Assembly: GCA_005656395.1 (NCBI GenBank)
Contig: SRSI01000010.1
Location: 2,108,001 to 2,172,000, forward strand
Direction: 5' to 3'
DNA from: Strongyloides papillosus
Lineage: Eukaryota > Nematoda > Chromadorea > Rhabditida > Strongyloididae
DNA: 64,000 nucleotides
In this document: positions 46,628-58,881 of the stretch, one piece after another
Numbering within the stretch: the first letter of the stretch is position 1
How the letters are laid out: each line of letters opens with the position of its first letter
The notes under the pieces: model-generated
The model's database searches: none
Told to the model about the DNA's origin: nothing
What the model saw: the letters and a program-made list of their open reading frames with translations, nothing else
Made by a program: the position numbers and the translations under genes

Positions 46628-49396
46628 TTAAAGCAAATATTGAATTAAAGCCATAAAAAAAGCATCAATATCTGTTTTATTTTTAATCTTCCAACATGGA
46701 ATATTTTCTTTTTTTGAAACTTCCATACTTGCACCATTAGCACTTATCATGACATATGAGCATTTCTTACCAAATTTGTTTTGTATTCTATCTAATGCAG
46801 ATTCTCTAGAACTTTTACCAATACTATATACATTTTCAATTGGAACATAAGAAGCTATGTTTATAACGAGCATTTTTGCTAAACTACTAGAAAGAGTATC
46901 ATTTGTTATAATGATATTAGTATAATTTCCTGATGAAGATTGTTGTTCAGCTATTTTACTTAAGCATGTTCTGAAACTTTCGATCCAATTATTTGTTAAT
47001 GCTTCAATTGATGCCAATGTTTTTGAAACATCGTTACATGAAATTGTCATTCCAGAATTTTCAAAAAGGGATGAAACATTATTTTTATATTGATTATAAG
47101 TTTCTTTTATTTGTTGATAACGTGATGAAAGTTTTCTTACCCAATCAACACCATTTTTAGATGAAATTGAATTTAATTGCCCTACATTAAGATTACTAGA
47201 TTCATTTGATTGATAACCAAGATCTGGTATAGTTTCATCATAATTGGTATCCTCAATATTCATTTGTTCACAATCATCATTAGATTCAACTCCAAAACCA
47301 TTTGTTATAATTTCCTCAACAATAGCCCTTAAACTTTTAGCTATTAAAGATATGTCAGGTGATAGTGTAGGAATGATAAAGATATCTTCTAATTCCCAGA
47401 TAAAAACTCTAGTAAAATTTAATTCTTGTAAAGGATTAATACTGTTTTTCTTCTTTTTAGAAACTTTAGATTTTTTTGACTCTGTCGAGCTGTTTACCGA
47501 TTTTAAAGATGCCGAAAAGGGGCTTAATTGTCCTGTTGATGAAGGTGTAACAGATCCATTGACGGCTGCAGCTGCCACACCGTCCATCATAGCTGCTGTT
47601 AATCCAGTATAATTGGTTAATGAATTTGGGGATACCGAAGTTAATCCTGCTCCATAATAACTATTTCTTGAATTATAATATTGAGCAGAAACACCGGCAG
47701 CAGCTGCAGTAGCATATGAATAATCAAACCCAGTTGGATATGATCCTGATCCTGGATAATATGTTTGACCATTAGTTGAAAAATAATTAGCAAATGGTGT
47801 TGTAGTAGCAGTAACATTATTTCTTAAATTGTTATTTGATGAAACATTATAATTTGAAGTTGTAAAAGCAGAATTATAAGAACTATAGTTAGATGGATTG
47901 TATCCATTATTATAATATGATGACGCATTTAACATTCTTGGATCATATCCAGCAGCAACTGCAGCATCCTGCATAACACTAAGTGGATTAGTTGACTGTG
48001 ATGCTGATATTGCTGGCATATTTGTATTATTTATTTCAATTTTTGTCATAGATGATAAATTATTAGAAGGGATATTTGATGTAATATTAGAAGTAAAAGC
48101 AGCTGAATCTAACACACTCCAAACTCCCTCAGCTGAACTAGATAAGGAAGAATTAGAATTATTATTATTATTTGTAGACTGTAAGCTAAAAGGAAAAATA
48201 AGTTAGAATTAAAATGATCAACAAAACGATAATTGTATGTTAAGGGGCGTAGTCTAATTATTCTCAAGTGGACTTAACAAGGGATGATAGATTTAGTGAT
48301 GAAGAAAAGCAAATATATTATGGTAATGAGGATTTTAGCAGGTACTTAAAAGTTGCATTTGTAACAGATACATTCAATTTTTAAACTTACCTGTTAATAT
48401 CAACAGATGAGGAAAATGGAATACTTTTTACCTAAAACAGAAAAATTAATTTTTATAATACAATATTGTATATTTATTATAAATAAAATTGGAAAAACGA
48501 CAGTAATTTTTATTTACTTAGCTTTATCTTATTTAAATATTTTAGGTAAAAGTAGCAATAATGTTTAATTAATAAAATACAATTTTACGTCATATTAAAA
48601 ATTTTTACAAATGTAATATTGACCTTAACTCTAAACACTACAGATGTTTCTATACTTTAAAATGTTTGTTTAGCTAACCCATATGCCAACCAAGATAATG
48701 GAACCTTAACATTAGCTTCTGGCTTTTATTTGTTTAACATGAAGAAGACAATTGTTAATGTTAAAGCACATGAAAGTGAAACAAGATTTAGATGTAACTA
48801 AACAGTTCAAAAACCTTAACGGTCTTTTTTTTCTTTTAAAGCAATTAGGCATCTAAGTACGATCAAATTTCTCTTCCAGTTTACGCAATATGTCTACTGT
48901 GGAAATAACTTTTAGTAATTAACTAATTGCAATAAAAGCAAGAATCAATTTACATTAAAGATGTGGAAAGATTTACGTAATTGGTCTTGAAACAGATTTA
49001 TAGTTAGAAGTAAATAATTATACAAATGTTAGGGTTAAAAGGAAGATTCGTGCTGTGTAAGACTGTCCACTTTTATAAGGTGACAAAAACAATAACTACA
49101 AACAAGGGTAAATATTTGACTTTTTATTTCCTATCGTGCTAACATCTTATAAATATAAATTTATATATCTATATTATTATTATATATATGTATTATATTT
49201 ATAAGAGCTATAGTAAAGGGGAAAATTCAATAAAGTGATGAAATAAAAAAATCTTAAGATATGATATTTAATTTTGTATCTTTTATTTATTATTTGTAAG
49301 AAAGTATATTATATATGTAATAATCTTACGTACCTGAGAAGATATAGATGTAGAAGAAGATGATGATGATGTAGTAGAGTTATCCAACCGAAGCAT
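46628..49396 (-). CDS. eya-1: Eyes absent (EYA) homologue with substituted phosphatase motifs
   Basis: EYA proteins are transcriptional co-activators of SIX factors and, in most animals, HAD-type tyrosine phosphatases. Three exons were assembled: 49334-49396, 48391-48431 and 46628-48185, with introns of 902 and 205 nt, giving 553 aa. The N-terminal half is S/N/Y/T/A-rich, as in the EYA activation region. The EYA domain begins NFTRVFIWELED (W298). GVDWVRKLSSRYQQIKETYNQYKNNV, SIEALTNNWIESF, VPIENVYSIGKSSRESALDRIQNKFGKK and the C-terminal IPCWKI...ALIQYLL are unmistakable. The motif WDLDE of active EYA is WELED here, and the VIGDG motif near the end is MISANG, so phosphatase activity is probably lost. 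The SIX-binding surface may remain. Confidence 0.9.
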
Positions 49397-50123
49397 ATCA
49401 ATATACTAGTCAATAGATTTTATTATGTTAATAGATAAAAAGAAAAAAATAAAATTGAATAGATTTTAGATTTAGTTGTTGAATCAAACATACAACCCAA
49501 TATCTCAGACAACACAGAAAACTTATAAGATTTAGTAAAATATATTTTTGGGGGTAGGAGAAAGAAAGATAGAAAAGAAATAAAGATAAAGCTTTAAGGC
49601 TGTTAGTTATGAGGAGGTGCAATGCATTATAAATAGACTACTGTATGTTCCTCTATTCTTGTGCCTATGGGAAGCGGTTCAAGGGTGAAGAGAGGCCTTT
49701 GAGTGGTTTGAGTTAATGGGATGTTTTATGAAAGCTTTGAGGATAAACATATCAGGTTTCAACTCGAATATTCAACATCGATTGCATTTGAGTGGTTAGA
49801 CGGGAGGAATGACTTGATAAACACTATACTAACAGTCAAACTGATAAAAAACTTTATAGGGATTGAATTTCAAATAAACAAATGGAGGAAAAAAAACTTT
49901 TCAATTTCAAAGTTTACCAAATTCTATCATATAAAATAAGAAAAAAAAGTATATAATAAATTATCTAAAGCTAAAAATTTATTTAAAACACTAAAACGAC
50001 ATTAATTATATGTAAATATTTATGTTGTATTTATAGCATAGTTGCCTTTTTTATATAACTGAAATTAGTTGAAAAAAAATTTTGTTAGTAGTAAAAAAAA
50101 TAATAAATCAAAGTAACATTTTA
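49397..50123. other. Region upstream of EYA, no gene seen
   Basis: Between the EYA start and the 3' end of the ornithine carrier gene. A less AT-rich island at about 49655-49720 stands out and could be promoter sequence. An open stretch at 49721-49939 (+) resembles no protein and is rejected. Confidence 0.45.
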
Positions 50124-51110
50124 CTACCAAACAATGTTTAAAAATTTTTTTGTATACTCGTAAGTTAAAAAAAGACAACCGCTTGCTGAAAAAGATCTAA
50201 TTACTGTCGGTAGAAGTCCTTTGTAAAGGCCTGCTGGCCCATATTGCCTTAGAGTATCTTTTAATGTTAAAAAAAATGAAGATTTTCCTTGTACTTGCAT
50301 CCTACTTTTTATAACGTCAAATGGAAATACCAAACACCAAAGTGTTACACCAGCAATTGAGCCTGATAAAGCTGTATATACAATGCCAATATCATCTTTA
50401 GATTGTCCTTCTTTACTTATCATATATCTACAAGTTTCATAAGCGCCAAAAAATGCAAAATAACCAGGAACTTCTCTTGCTAGTGTTGGAGTGAGCCCAA
50501 TAAAAAAACCTTTAAAGCCACTTTCTTTCCACACATCTCTACATACTGAAAGTGTTGTTCTAAAGTACAATTATTTTAAAGTATAGTGTTAAACAAATAA
50601 AATACCTTTTAATATTTGGATTCATTTCTTTAGCAGCTTGTAATCGACACTTGACAAGTTCAGTAGGACATAGTGCCATAGCGGCAAACACTGCTGCCAA
50701 AGCACCAGAACTGGCATTTTCAATAGGTGTTAACGAACAAACATCGTGCTTATTTGTTATATTTGCAATTATTTTTTGACAATATCCATAAGCTGTAAAT
50801 AATACAGCATTCTCAGCAACATTTGCCACTAATGCTGGTACAGTTCCAGCATATAAACCTCTAACTCCACTACTTCTATATGTATCTCTAAAACATTTTT
50901 TCCAATCAATGTACAATTTTGGAAATGTTTGCATCTTCACTTTTACAGTATCTAATGGTTGACCTGAATATACATTAGCAATCCCACCTAAAAAATTTAT
51001 TTTTTGCATCTTTGAAGATAATCAAAAAAAAAAGACAAACCCATTGTTCCGGATATTAAATCTATAGCTCCATCCTTAAAATGATTAATTTCTACCTCCT
51101 CAACAACCAT
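50124..51110 (-). CDS. Mitochondrial ornithine carrier (SLC25A15 / ORC1 type)
   Basis: This inner-membrane carrier would exchange ornithine and related basic amino acids with citrulline. Three exons were assembled: 51041-51110, 50606-50987 and 50124-50559, with introns of 53 and 46 nt, giving 295 aa, the typical SLC25 size. All three mitochondrial-carrier signature repeats are present: QPLDTVKVKMQ, CPTELVKCRLQ and FPFDVIKSRMQ. Six hydrophobic segments are present. The order GGIANVYSGQPLDTVKVKMQTFPKLY, VANVAENAVLFTAYGYCQ and REVPGYFAFFGAYE fits SLC25A15 better than other carriers. The substrate is inferred from this similarity. The gene follows the SUMO protease by 215 bp on the same strand. 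Confidence 0.88.
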
Positions 51111-51325
51111 CTCCTTTCTATAAAAGATTTTAAAATAATTAAAAATATAAATACAAAAATATAAACATTCATTGGATAGGTTATTAAGGTATTATTACCT
51201 TTAAAATAATAAAAAAAAATATAACAATAATAAGGATTAAATGTATTTAAAAAAAATAAATGAGTAAATAAATAATACAGCTAGATACAATTCTTTTTAA
51301 AAACAGGGAGAAAGAGATCACCAAA

Positions 51326-52998
51326 TTAGTTTACAAGATCTTTTTTTATAATTTCATACTTCATTTGTTGGCGAAACAACGGCATATCGTTTTGTGTAAA
51401 TTCAAAATCTCTTTCTCGTGATGTGTATTCAGCAAACATACATGAAAAAACTCCACAATCATAACCATTTTGTTGTTCAGGAACATCCTAAAAAATTTAG
51501 TAATTTTAAAAAATAAAAAAATTTTAATACCTGAGCATGTATAGCAGTCCATTCGTCAAGATTAATGTCTATTTTTAATTTATCTGCTGCTTCACATTTA
51601 ATGTAATTTTTTAAAACATTAAGTGCGTCAGTATTTCTTTTACGCATCGAGTCACAGTAACGAATTTCCTTTTTAGGTACATCAATTATAGCCATACACC
51701 AATGAACATTGTTAAGATTTATTGGTACAAAAATATATTTCATCTGAAAAATGTCAACCTTTCTTGTCCACCTTTTAACCATTTTGTATCCTCTTTCTGG
51801 ATTAGAAATATTCTGATAGAAGAATGTGTTGAAGGCATAAACTTTAGGATATTTTAAACAATTTTTTGATCGGTCCATTATTAATTCCAGATAGAAGTTA
51901 ATTATATTATCATTTAACCAAGTATTCTCATCCAAATGTTGGATATCTTTTTTGGTTATTGACATTGAAAAACCCTCTGATAATACATCATCTTTCCTGG
52001 ATGAATCAATTTTTAAGAAAACATCATTTATATCCCTTGGAAGTTTCTTATAACCAGAATCTAAAATTTTTATCGTTACGAAATTCTTCTTTGGTACATT
52101 TAAATCACGAAAACTAAGAGTTTGCTGCATACCATATAATTGATTTTCAACTTCCATTTCCATATATTTAATTTTTTTCCTTAACTCCATTCTTTTTTCA
52201 TCTTCTACATAATTATAGGCTCTTTTCCGAGATCCAGCAGATGATGATTGTGGTGTATAAAATTGTGAATTTTCATCATAATCGTAACTTCGTTCATAAG
52301 GAGAAGTAATTATGCTTATCTCTTCAATTTTATTCGGTTTAGGGGAAGCAATATCTTTTCCATCAGAAGAATATTTCACAAGTTTTTTAACATTATTATC
52401 AACTGATTTTAGTTTTTCCAATGCATCCGATTTAAATAAAAAGTTTTCATTAGGATAAAGTCTCGAGCGTCTAACTGAACGAAAATCGGGTGATTCTTCT
52501 TTTGAAGAAATAGTTATAGTTTCTACTTCTGATGAAGATTCTTTTATAGAGATTGTTTTGCACTCTTCTTCTGATATTACTATTGGTGATGACTCGCCAG
52601 AGGAAATTGTAATTTCTTCAATCTTTTTGGTTGTAGTTGACGGTGTATGAACATCCTCTGGTTGCGTCTTTTTTTCTTGTTGTGTTTCACTAAGAATCCT
52701 ATTGTAAATTGACTTTGATTCCAAGTCAACAGTACTTTTTGTTTCATTCTTTCTATTTATAAGACTTTTAAATAATGACATTAATTTACTTTCTTTTTTA
52801 TTTTCTAATTTACCATGATTTCCATATAGATTGCGTGAATTTAAAATTGAAATATTAGTATCATATTTTTTTCTAAGCAATAAATTATTCTTTCCATCTC
52901 TATCTTTCGTCTTATCATCAAAAAGGAACTTTCTTCCTAACTCTGTAAATTCTAAATTTAAATAATCGTAGATAAACAATTAACTTACTTCTGAACAT
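51326..52998 (-). CDS. ulp-1: SUMO-specific protease (ULP1/SENP family)
   Basis: This C48 cysteine protease would process SUMO precursors and remove SUMO from targets. Exons are 52989-52998 (only 10 coding nt), 51531-52951 and 51326-51487, with introns of 37 and 43 nt, giving 530 aa. The catalytic domain spans about 315-530: ITKKDIQHLDENTWLNDNIINFYLELI, then FNTFFYQ, the histidine in NNVHWCMAIID (H420), the aspartate in IRYCDSM (D437), the oxyanion glutamine in PEQQNGYDCG and the nucleophile C488. The triad is complete. The N-terminal region is disordered and carries tandem acid-flanked I/V/T motifs at about 114-156 (such as SSPIVISEEE) that look like SUMO-interacting motifs. It is divergent from the myotubularin gene, 340 bp away. 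Confidence 0.93.
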
Positions 52999-53338
52999 AT
53001 TATAAATTTTTATGTTCTCAGCTACTATATTATTTGGAGTTATTATAAATTACCCACTTTATGCAATTATATACACCTTGTTCCAAATGGGTTGTATTAG
53101 AAAAATAATAATCTTATTAAGGATTAGTTTAATACAAAATACTGTTAGAATATTACTATTTTTTTTAATAAGTAACAATTCCTTTATCTATAGTATTTCC
53201 TTTAATCGTGTTTGAGAAGCGATGGTATATTATATTATCTTACAACGGCATAACAATATTGAATTTGGTAATATGTACAAGGAGAAGGTATAATTCATAT
53301 TTATAGTTAAAAATTACTCCCGTATACGTATTTGCACT
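52999..53338. promoter_or_regulatory. Divergent promoter between SUMO protease and myotubularin genes
   Basis: 340 bp separate the opposed start codons. A 67-codon open stretch at 53012-53215 (+) is I/L/F-rich and is not accepted as a gene. Confidence 0.45.
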
Positions 53339-55275
53339 ATGCTATTTACCGATATTGGTATAAAAAAAGTAAGTTCGTTTATTCAATGAAAATTTAATAA
53401 TTTAAGTTCCACAAAATATATCTCCAACCAAGTAGATTTACATCTAAATTAGAAATTCTTGGATCAGTTCATGTAACATCTTCTCACGTTATTTTTACCG
53501 GTGAATCTCGTAAAAATGAATTTTGGGTTTCAACGGGTTTAATATCAACTATTGATAAAGATGTAGAATCAGGGCTTCGTTATAAAATTTTAGTAAAAAC
53601 AAAACATTTTCTTACATTAGTATTTATTGCCAGTAAAGATAGAGAATGTCAGGAGTTGTATGATGCATTAGTACGTGCTTCAATAATAACTAATATTAGT
53701 GAAGTATTTGCTTTTCGTAATAAAAAACCTGATATAAATGAGAAAGACAACACCTTAAATCATATACTAAATTGGAAAAGATTAGATTGGAAACATGAAT
53801 TTCGTCGACAAAAGTTATCTAGTCATTGGAAAAGAAGTAACTTTAATCATGATTTTGAGAAGTGTGATACCTATCCATGCGATTTGTGGTTTCCATCAAA
53901 GGTGTCTGTCCAAATTTTGATTGGATCGTCAAAATATAGAGCAAGATCTAGATTACCTATTTTGACATATTTTAATCATAAAAATAACGCATCTATTTGT
54001 ATCTCTTCAAAATTTGTTCAAGAATACTCTGCTTCATGTATAGAAGATGATGACTTAATTAAAGCTATTTGTGAAGCAAATAATAATAAAAAACAATTAT
54101 ATATAGTTGATATTCAAAATTTTACAATTAATAATAAGATAAGTAATGCAGATAGGAATGAAGAAGATTTGGTAATTGATGTTAATGATGAGTTTGAAGA
54201 AATTATACATAAAAAAGAAGAATCAAATATAACCACATACTACTTCGATATTAGTAATATTCATGTTATTAGAAAAAGTCATGGAAAATTAATTCAAGCC
54301 ACTCAATGTGAAGGTTCACAATCTGATTATTTAAATTTATTAGATGAATCTGAATGGCATAAACATATAAAAGCAGTTTTAGATTGTAGTAGATTTATTT
54401 TTGCATCAGTTAGTGATGGTGTTTCGTGTGTTGTTCAATGTACCAATGGTTGGGATCGTGCAATTCAAACAACATCATTAGCCGAATTAATGTTAGATCC
54501 ATTTTATAGGACAATTAAAGGATTTCAAATATTAATAGAAAAAGATTGGCTTGGTTTAGGCCACAAATTTAGTGATCGTTGCGGTCATGTAACTGCAGTT
54601 AATCAAGAAATGAAATTGGAAGTCTCACCAATATTTACATTATTTTTAGATTGTGTTCATCAAATTATGCGACAAAATCCTAGAGCATTTGAATTTAATG
54701 AAAGGTGGCTTATTGAGATAAATGAATATGTTTACTCTTGTGAATATGGGACATTTATTGGTAATTGTGAAAAAGATAGAAATGATTTGAAAGTAGTAGA
54801 AACTACACCCAGTGTTTGGGATTATTTTGATGAACATATTAATGATTACAAAAATCCATTCTATGATAGTTCTATTGATACGATAACAAATTTATCAACT
54901 CATCCTTCAGATTTAGATGTTTGGTTATCTCTTTATAACAGATATGATACTGGAATCCTTCCACGGGAGTCAATAGAAGAGCTGGTCTCTTCTTTTAATG
55001 ATCATATTAATGCAGCTAAATTACTAATTAAACCTCCTAAATATCAATCTATATTTAATGTTATTTCTTGTTCTGATCCAGCATGTGGTCAGGAATTTAA
55101 TTGTGTCTTGGATAGACGGATTAATTGCAATTACTGTGGTTTAATTTATTGTAAGAAATGTTTAAAATGCAAAAATTCAATCAATATTTGTTTGTTGTGT
55201 TCGAGAAATTTTAATGAAATTCATCAACTTCAAAAAGATATACAAAACTTAAGTATGTCTATTACAAGTAATTGA
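53339..55275 (+). CDS. mtm-6: Myotubularin-related phosphoinositide phosphatase (MTMR6-8 type) with FYVE-like tail
   Basis: This group dephosphorylates PI3P and PI(3,5)P2 on endosomes. Exon 1 is 53339-53368 and exon 2 is 53407-55275, with a 38-nt intron, giving 632 aa. A PH-GRAM domain (about 15-110) precedes the phosphatase-like domain: SSHWKRSNFNHDFEKCDTYPCDLWFP, RARSRLPILTYF, HIKAVLDC, then VVQCTNGWDRAIQ (C355 of the CX5R loop). TIKGFQILIEKDWLGLGHKFSDRCG, SPIFTLFLDCV and AFEFNERWL match MTMR6-8. The C and R of CX5R are kept, but family HCSDGWDRT reads QCTNGWDRA, so activity needs proof. The C-terminus (about 565-620) has eight cysteines spaced like a FYVE zinc finger. HDAC starts 122 bp downstream. 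Confidence 0.88.
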
Positions 55276-55397
55276 TTATTTTTTCTTCTTCCTCTTAACC
55301 TTGTCATATTTAAAAATCTTGACCTTTGAAATGTCCCTTGTTTAATCAAGAAGTTTTGAATAGTATGTACATGCATTTTGCTTGAAATATATTTGCA

Positions 55398-56989
55398 ATG
55401 GCTTCAACATATTTTATATCAGATCCAGAATTTTCAAAACATTTCAATACTTGGGATAAGGATCATATCGAAATCCCTGAAAGACTAACATCTATTTTAT
55501 GTGGTTTAAATAATTCAAATATATTAAGTAATGTTAATGTATTAGAATCTGTTGATGGGAATCTTGAAGATGTTTATTTAAATCATCCTCGAGAATTTGT
55601 TGATGAGTTTAAAAATGCTTGTTCAAAAAGTAATGAGGAAATGTTAAAATACTGTGAAGATCATGAAGATATTTATATAAATAAAGATTCATATACATGT
55701 GCTCTTCGTTCTGTTGGATGTTGTGTAAAACTTATGGAGACTCTTTTAAATAATCCGTATGTTTTTATTGTAGTATAAATAATTATGATTTATTAAGTGG
55801 TTCTAATGGATTTGCTGCTGTTCGACCACCTGGCCATCATGCATATGGGAATTATCCTAATGGATTTTGTTTTTTTAACAATGCTGCTATATGTGCAAAG
55901 AAAGCTGTTAGAAATGGTGTTAAAAGGGTGCTAATTATTGATTGGGATGTTCATGCCGGTCAAGGAACCCAGTTTTCAATTGAAGGTACAGAAGGAATTA
56001 CACTGATTAGTATTCATCGTTATGAGAATGGGTGTTTTTGGCCAAATCTAGAAGAGAGTGGAGTTAGCTCAATAGAAAAATTTAAAAACACAATAAATAT
56101 TCCACTTAATGAAACTGGCTTAGGAGACTTTGAATATTTAGCTATTTTTCACAAAATAATTCTACCATATATTTGTGATTATAAACCTGAATTAATAATT
56201 GTTTCTTGTGGATTTGATGCAGCTATTGGTGATCCCGAAGGGGAAATGAAAGTTTCACCTTATGGTTATGGATTACTTACAAGATTATTAACTTCTACTG
56301 GAATCAGTTTGTGTATGTTTCTAGAAGGTGGTTATTTTATAGAAAGTGTGAAAGAAAGTTGTTTAAAAGTAATTGAAAGTCTTATTGAAAAAGAACCATT
56401 TAACTATGTAAGTAATAAATTACTTGAAAAAAATAGTGAGAATTTTACTTGCTATCTCTATAGTACAATGCAAAATATTTGCTCTCATAATCACTTGATA
56501 AATGATGTTTTATTGCTTCTGGAGAAATATCATTATATAAATAAATTACAACTAATAAAATATACAATAATTAATGATTATAAAGGATCTAGGAATGTTC
56601 CTAAACCGTATCCCATGAAAAACTTGTATATTCCACATACTGTTGAAAAAAAAGAAAAACTTTTAAATGAATTAAAGAATTCATTAGTTAATGGGAAATT
56701 CACATTAGTTGGAAATGAAATATTAATAAATTTTGGATCAAATTGCGTCTCTTTTACTGATAAATTAAATACAAAACACGTTATCAATATCAATTCATTA
56801 CAACAAGCTGCTTTCATTGTGTATTGCTTTATTTTAACAAACATATGTAGGTGGGAAATATCTGGTAAAACAATGGATTTTACCCATTGGATTCAATCAT
56901 TCACTGAAAAACAAATGATTGTTGATGATGACTTTTTCTTAACGTCATTACATTCACTTTCTCTAAAATACAATTTAATAATATTTTAA
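55398..56989 (+). CDS. Class II histone deacetylase (HDAC6/10-like), single catalytic domain
   Basis: This is a zinc-dependent lysine deacetylase. Exon 1 is 55398-55756 and exon 2 is 55798-56989, with a 41-nt intron, giving 516 aa. The catalytic core (about 5-330) shows RPPGHHAYGNYPNGFCFFNNAA (H133/H134), IDWDVHAGQGTQ with the zinc ligands D170 and H172, SCGFDAAIGDPEGE (D260) and the transition-state tyrosine in LEGGY (Y299). All metal and catalytic residues are present. The second histidine of the usual DVHHG is alanine, which is not a metal ligand. The last 180 residues do not resemble a second HDAC domain or a ZnF-UBP finger and are unassigned. It is probably co-transcribed with the myotubularin gene 122 bp upstream. 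Confidence 0.92.
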
Positions 56990-58881
56990 AAATTTTTCCC
57001 TGTAATAAAGTTTTCTTTTAAAGTTTAAAGTTATATATTTTTAATGAAACAATATTCGCATAAGTTTTATTATCAATTTACAATGAAAAATAAAATCAAT
57101 TTTTTTACTACATATTATTCATTGTCATATTTATATATATCTTTCTTGCTAGCTAATAAAATTTAAAAGAAACGTTTATATCTATAAAGCAATGGTACAA
57201 GTTGTATATTTATTTAAAAAATTTTTTACTGACAAATTTTTCAATGAAAATATGTACTATGACATAAATTAAGGGGCTAGAGTATAAAAAGTTATTTTAT
57301 TATATTTTTACCTATGAATTAGAAGATAGTTGTCACCTTTTTATACCTGCAAAAATTACTCTACAAAATTTTGGGTCAGGTTATGATACATTACATTTTT
57401 GTTAAATTTTTTGTCACTTATTTTCAAATAAAGGATAAATATTATGTGACATAATGAATAAATTGAAAAACGTTTTACTAACTTTTATAGTAAAAAATAA
57501 AAATTCCTATTTTTATGGTGAAAAAAGTAATTATGTCTCATTAGTATTCCGAATTTTGTTATTTTCTTTAGTTTTTTAGTGATTACGTATTTAATTCTAT
57601 ATTCATAAAAAAATAAATAACTACTGTTTAACGTAATAAGTCGCAGAATTTAACTAAATTTTATCCAAAATTAAATACTCCTCATACTCTTAACAATTAT
57701 TTTTTATTTACAAAAGTTATTTGCACACCCTATTAATCCATATTTTCACCATTGTTTAGAAGCACATAAAGCCGTATGTGTCATTTTGAGATAAAATTTT
57801 CTCATTGTAACATTTACAAAAAAAACAAATAAAATGTGTGATTTTCCACTTGCTGGATAAAGTAACAAAATTCTGATAAGTAAATTAATACTAATGTAAA
57901 CTCACTATGGTAACACATTTGAACACTCTTTTCTTGTTTTAATCATTTTAATAAAATTGTTGTACTGTGATGTTTTTAATGTACAATTCTTAATTTGACA
58001 TAATTTTTTATTCCGGAATATTTGAAGTATTTTTTACCATTTAAAATTATATTTTTTTTATTAATTTTTATTTTAAACACTAAAATTATGATGTCCATAA
58101 AATAATTACTTTTAAAATGTTACATATCATGTTGAGATTTTATAAACATATGACATTGAAGTTCAATGATAGTAAACATTTGAATTACACTTGTTTATGT
58201 ATGTTTAACTGGGTGTTAGTAAAAAATAAAAGCTATTAAACAAGAAATAATCTCTTCAAATTTGTAAATATATGGTTAATGGGCTGTTTTCAACATATCT
58301 TCAAGTTGTCATCTTTTTAAAAGTTAAAAAAGACTATTTATTACATTTTTATCAAAACTTCTTATTCAATGAAAAGTAATGTTTAATAAATATTTTGAAT
58401 GTATTCAATGCTGTGTAAATATAATTAAGCACCTTTAAACATAGATTACCATGTCTAAAAATTTAAGTTTGTCGGAGAACAAAATTTTTATCTACTTTTT
58501 TGTGTTATTTGTTGATAGATATATAAACAATCTGTTTTATAAAATGTTATCTTTTATTATACTGATTCTTTAATTTTTATTTCCTTAATATTAAGATATC
58601 AATCACAATAATAATTTAGTGAGTTTTATACATTTAAAATAATTTTTATTAACTAGTGGACGGTATTTTGTTAAATAAATGTCAAAACAATTTCTCTATT
58701 GTTATACTTTTATATTTAATACAATGTAACACTTTATTCATCATAAATATCGTTGGGAAAGAGTATCTAAAGGAAGTGATTTGGACTTTTATTAAAAAGA
58801 ACTTATCAAAAGATATAAAGTTTAATAATGCATTTTTAGGTTATTGTTTAGATTTTCTATTTATATATTTGTATAGTTAAA
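56990..58881. other. 1.9-kb region with no supported gene
   Basis: AT-rich same-strand spacer between the HDAC and RhoGAP genes. An open stretch at 58656-58880 ends just before the RhoGAP ATG but is I/L/F/Y-rich without splice signals joining it to the gene, so it is not accepted. No RNA gene or repeat was recognised. Confidence 0.5.

Noticed and set aside
47244..47612. 122-codon plus-strand frame opposite EYA
   Set aside because: Antisense shadow of a clearly conserved EYA exon.
49340..49380. Trinucleotide repeat (GAT/GAA type) as a microsatellite of interest
   Set aside because: It encodes the serine run of the first EYA exon and is short.
58656..58880. Possible upstream exon of the RhoGAP gene
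   Set aside because: Hydrophobic random-like translation, ends in a stop right before the RhoGAP ATG, with no donor site joining them.
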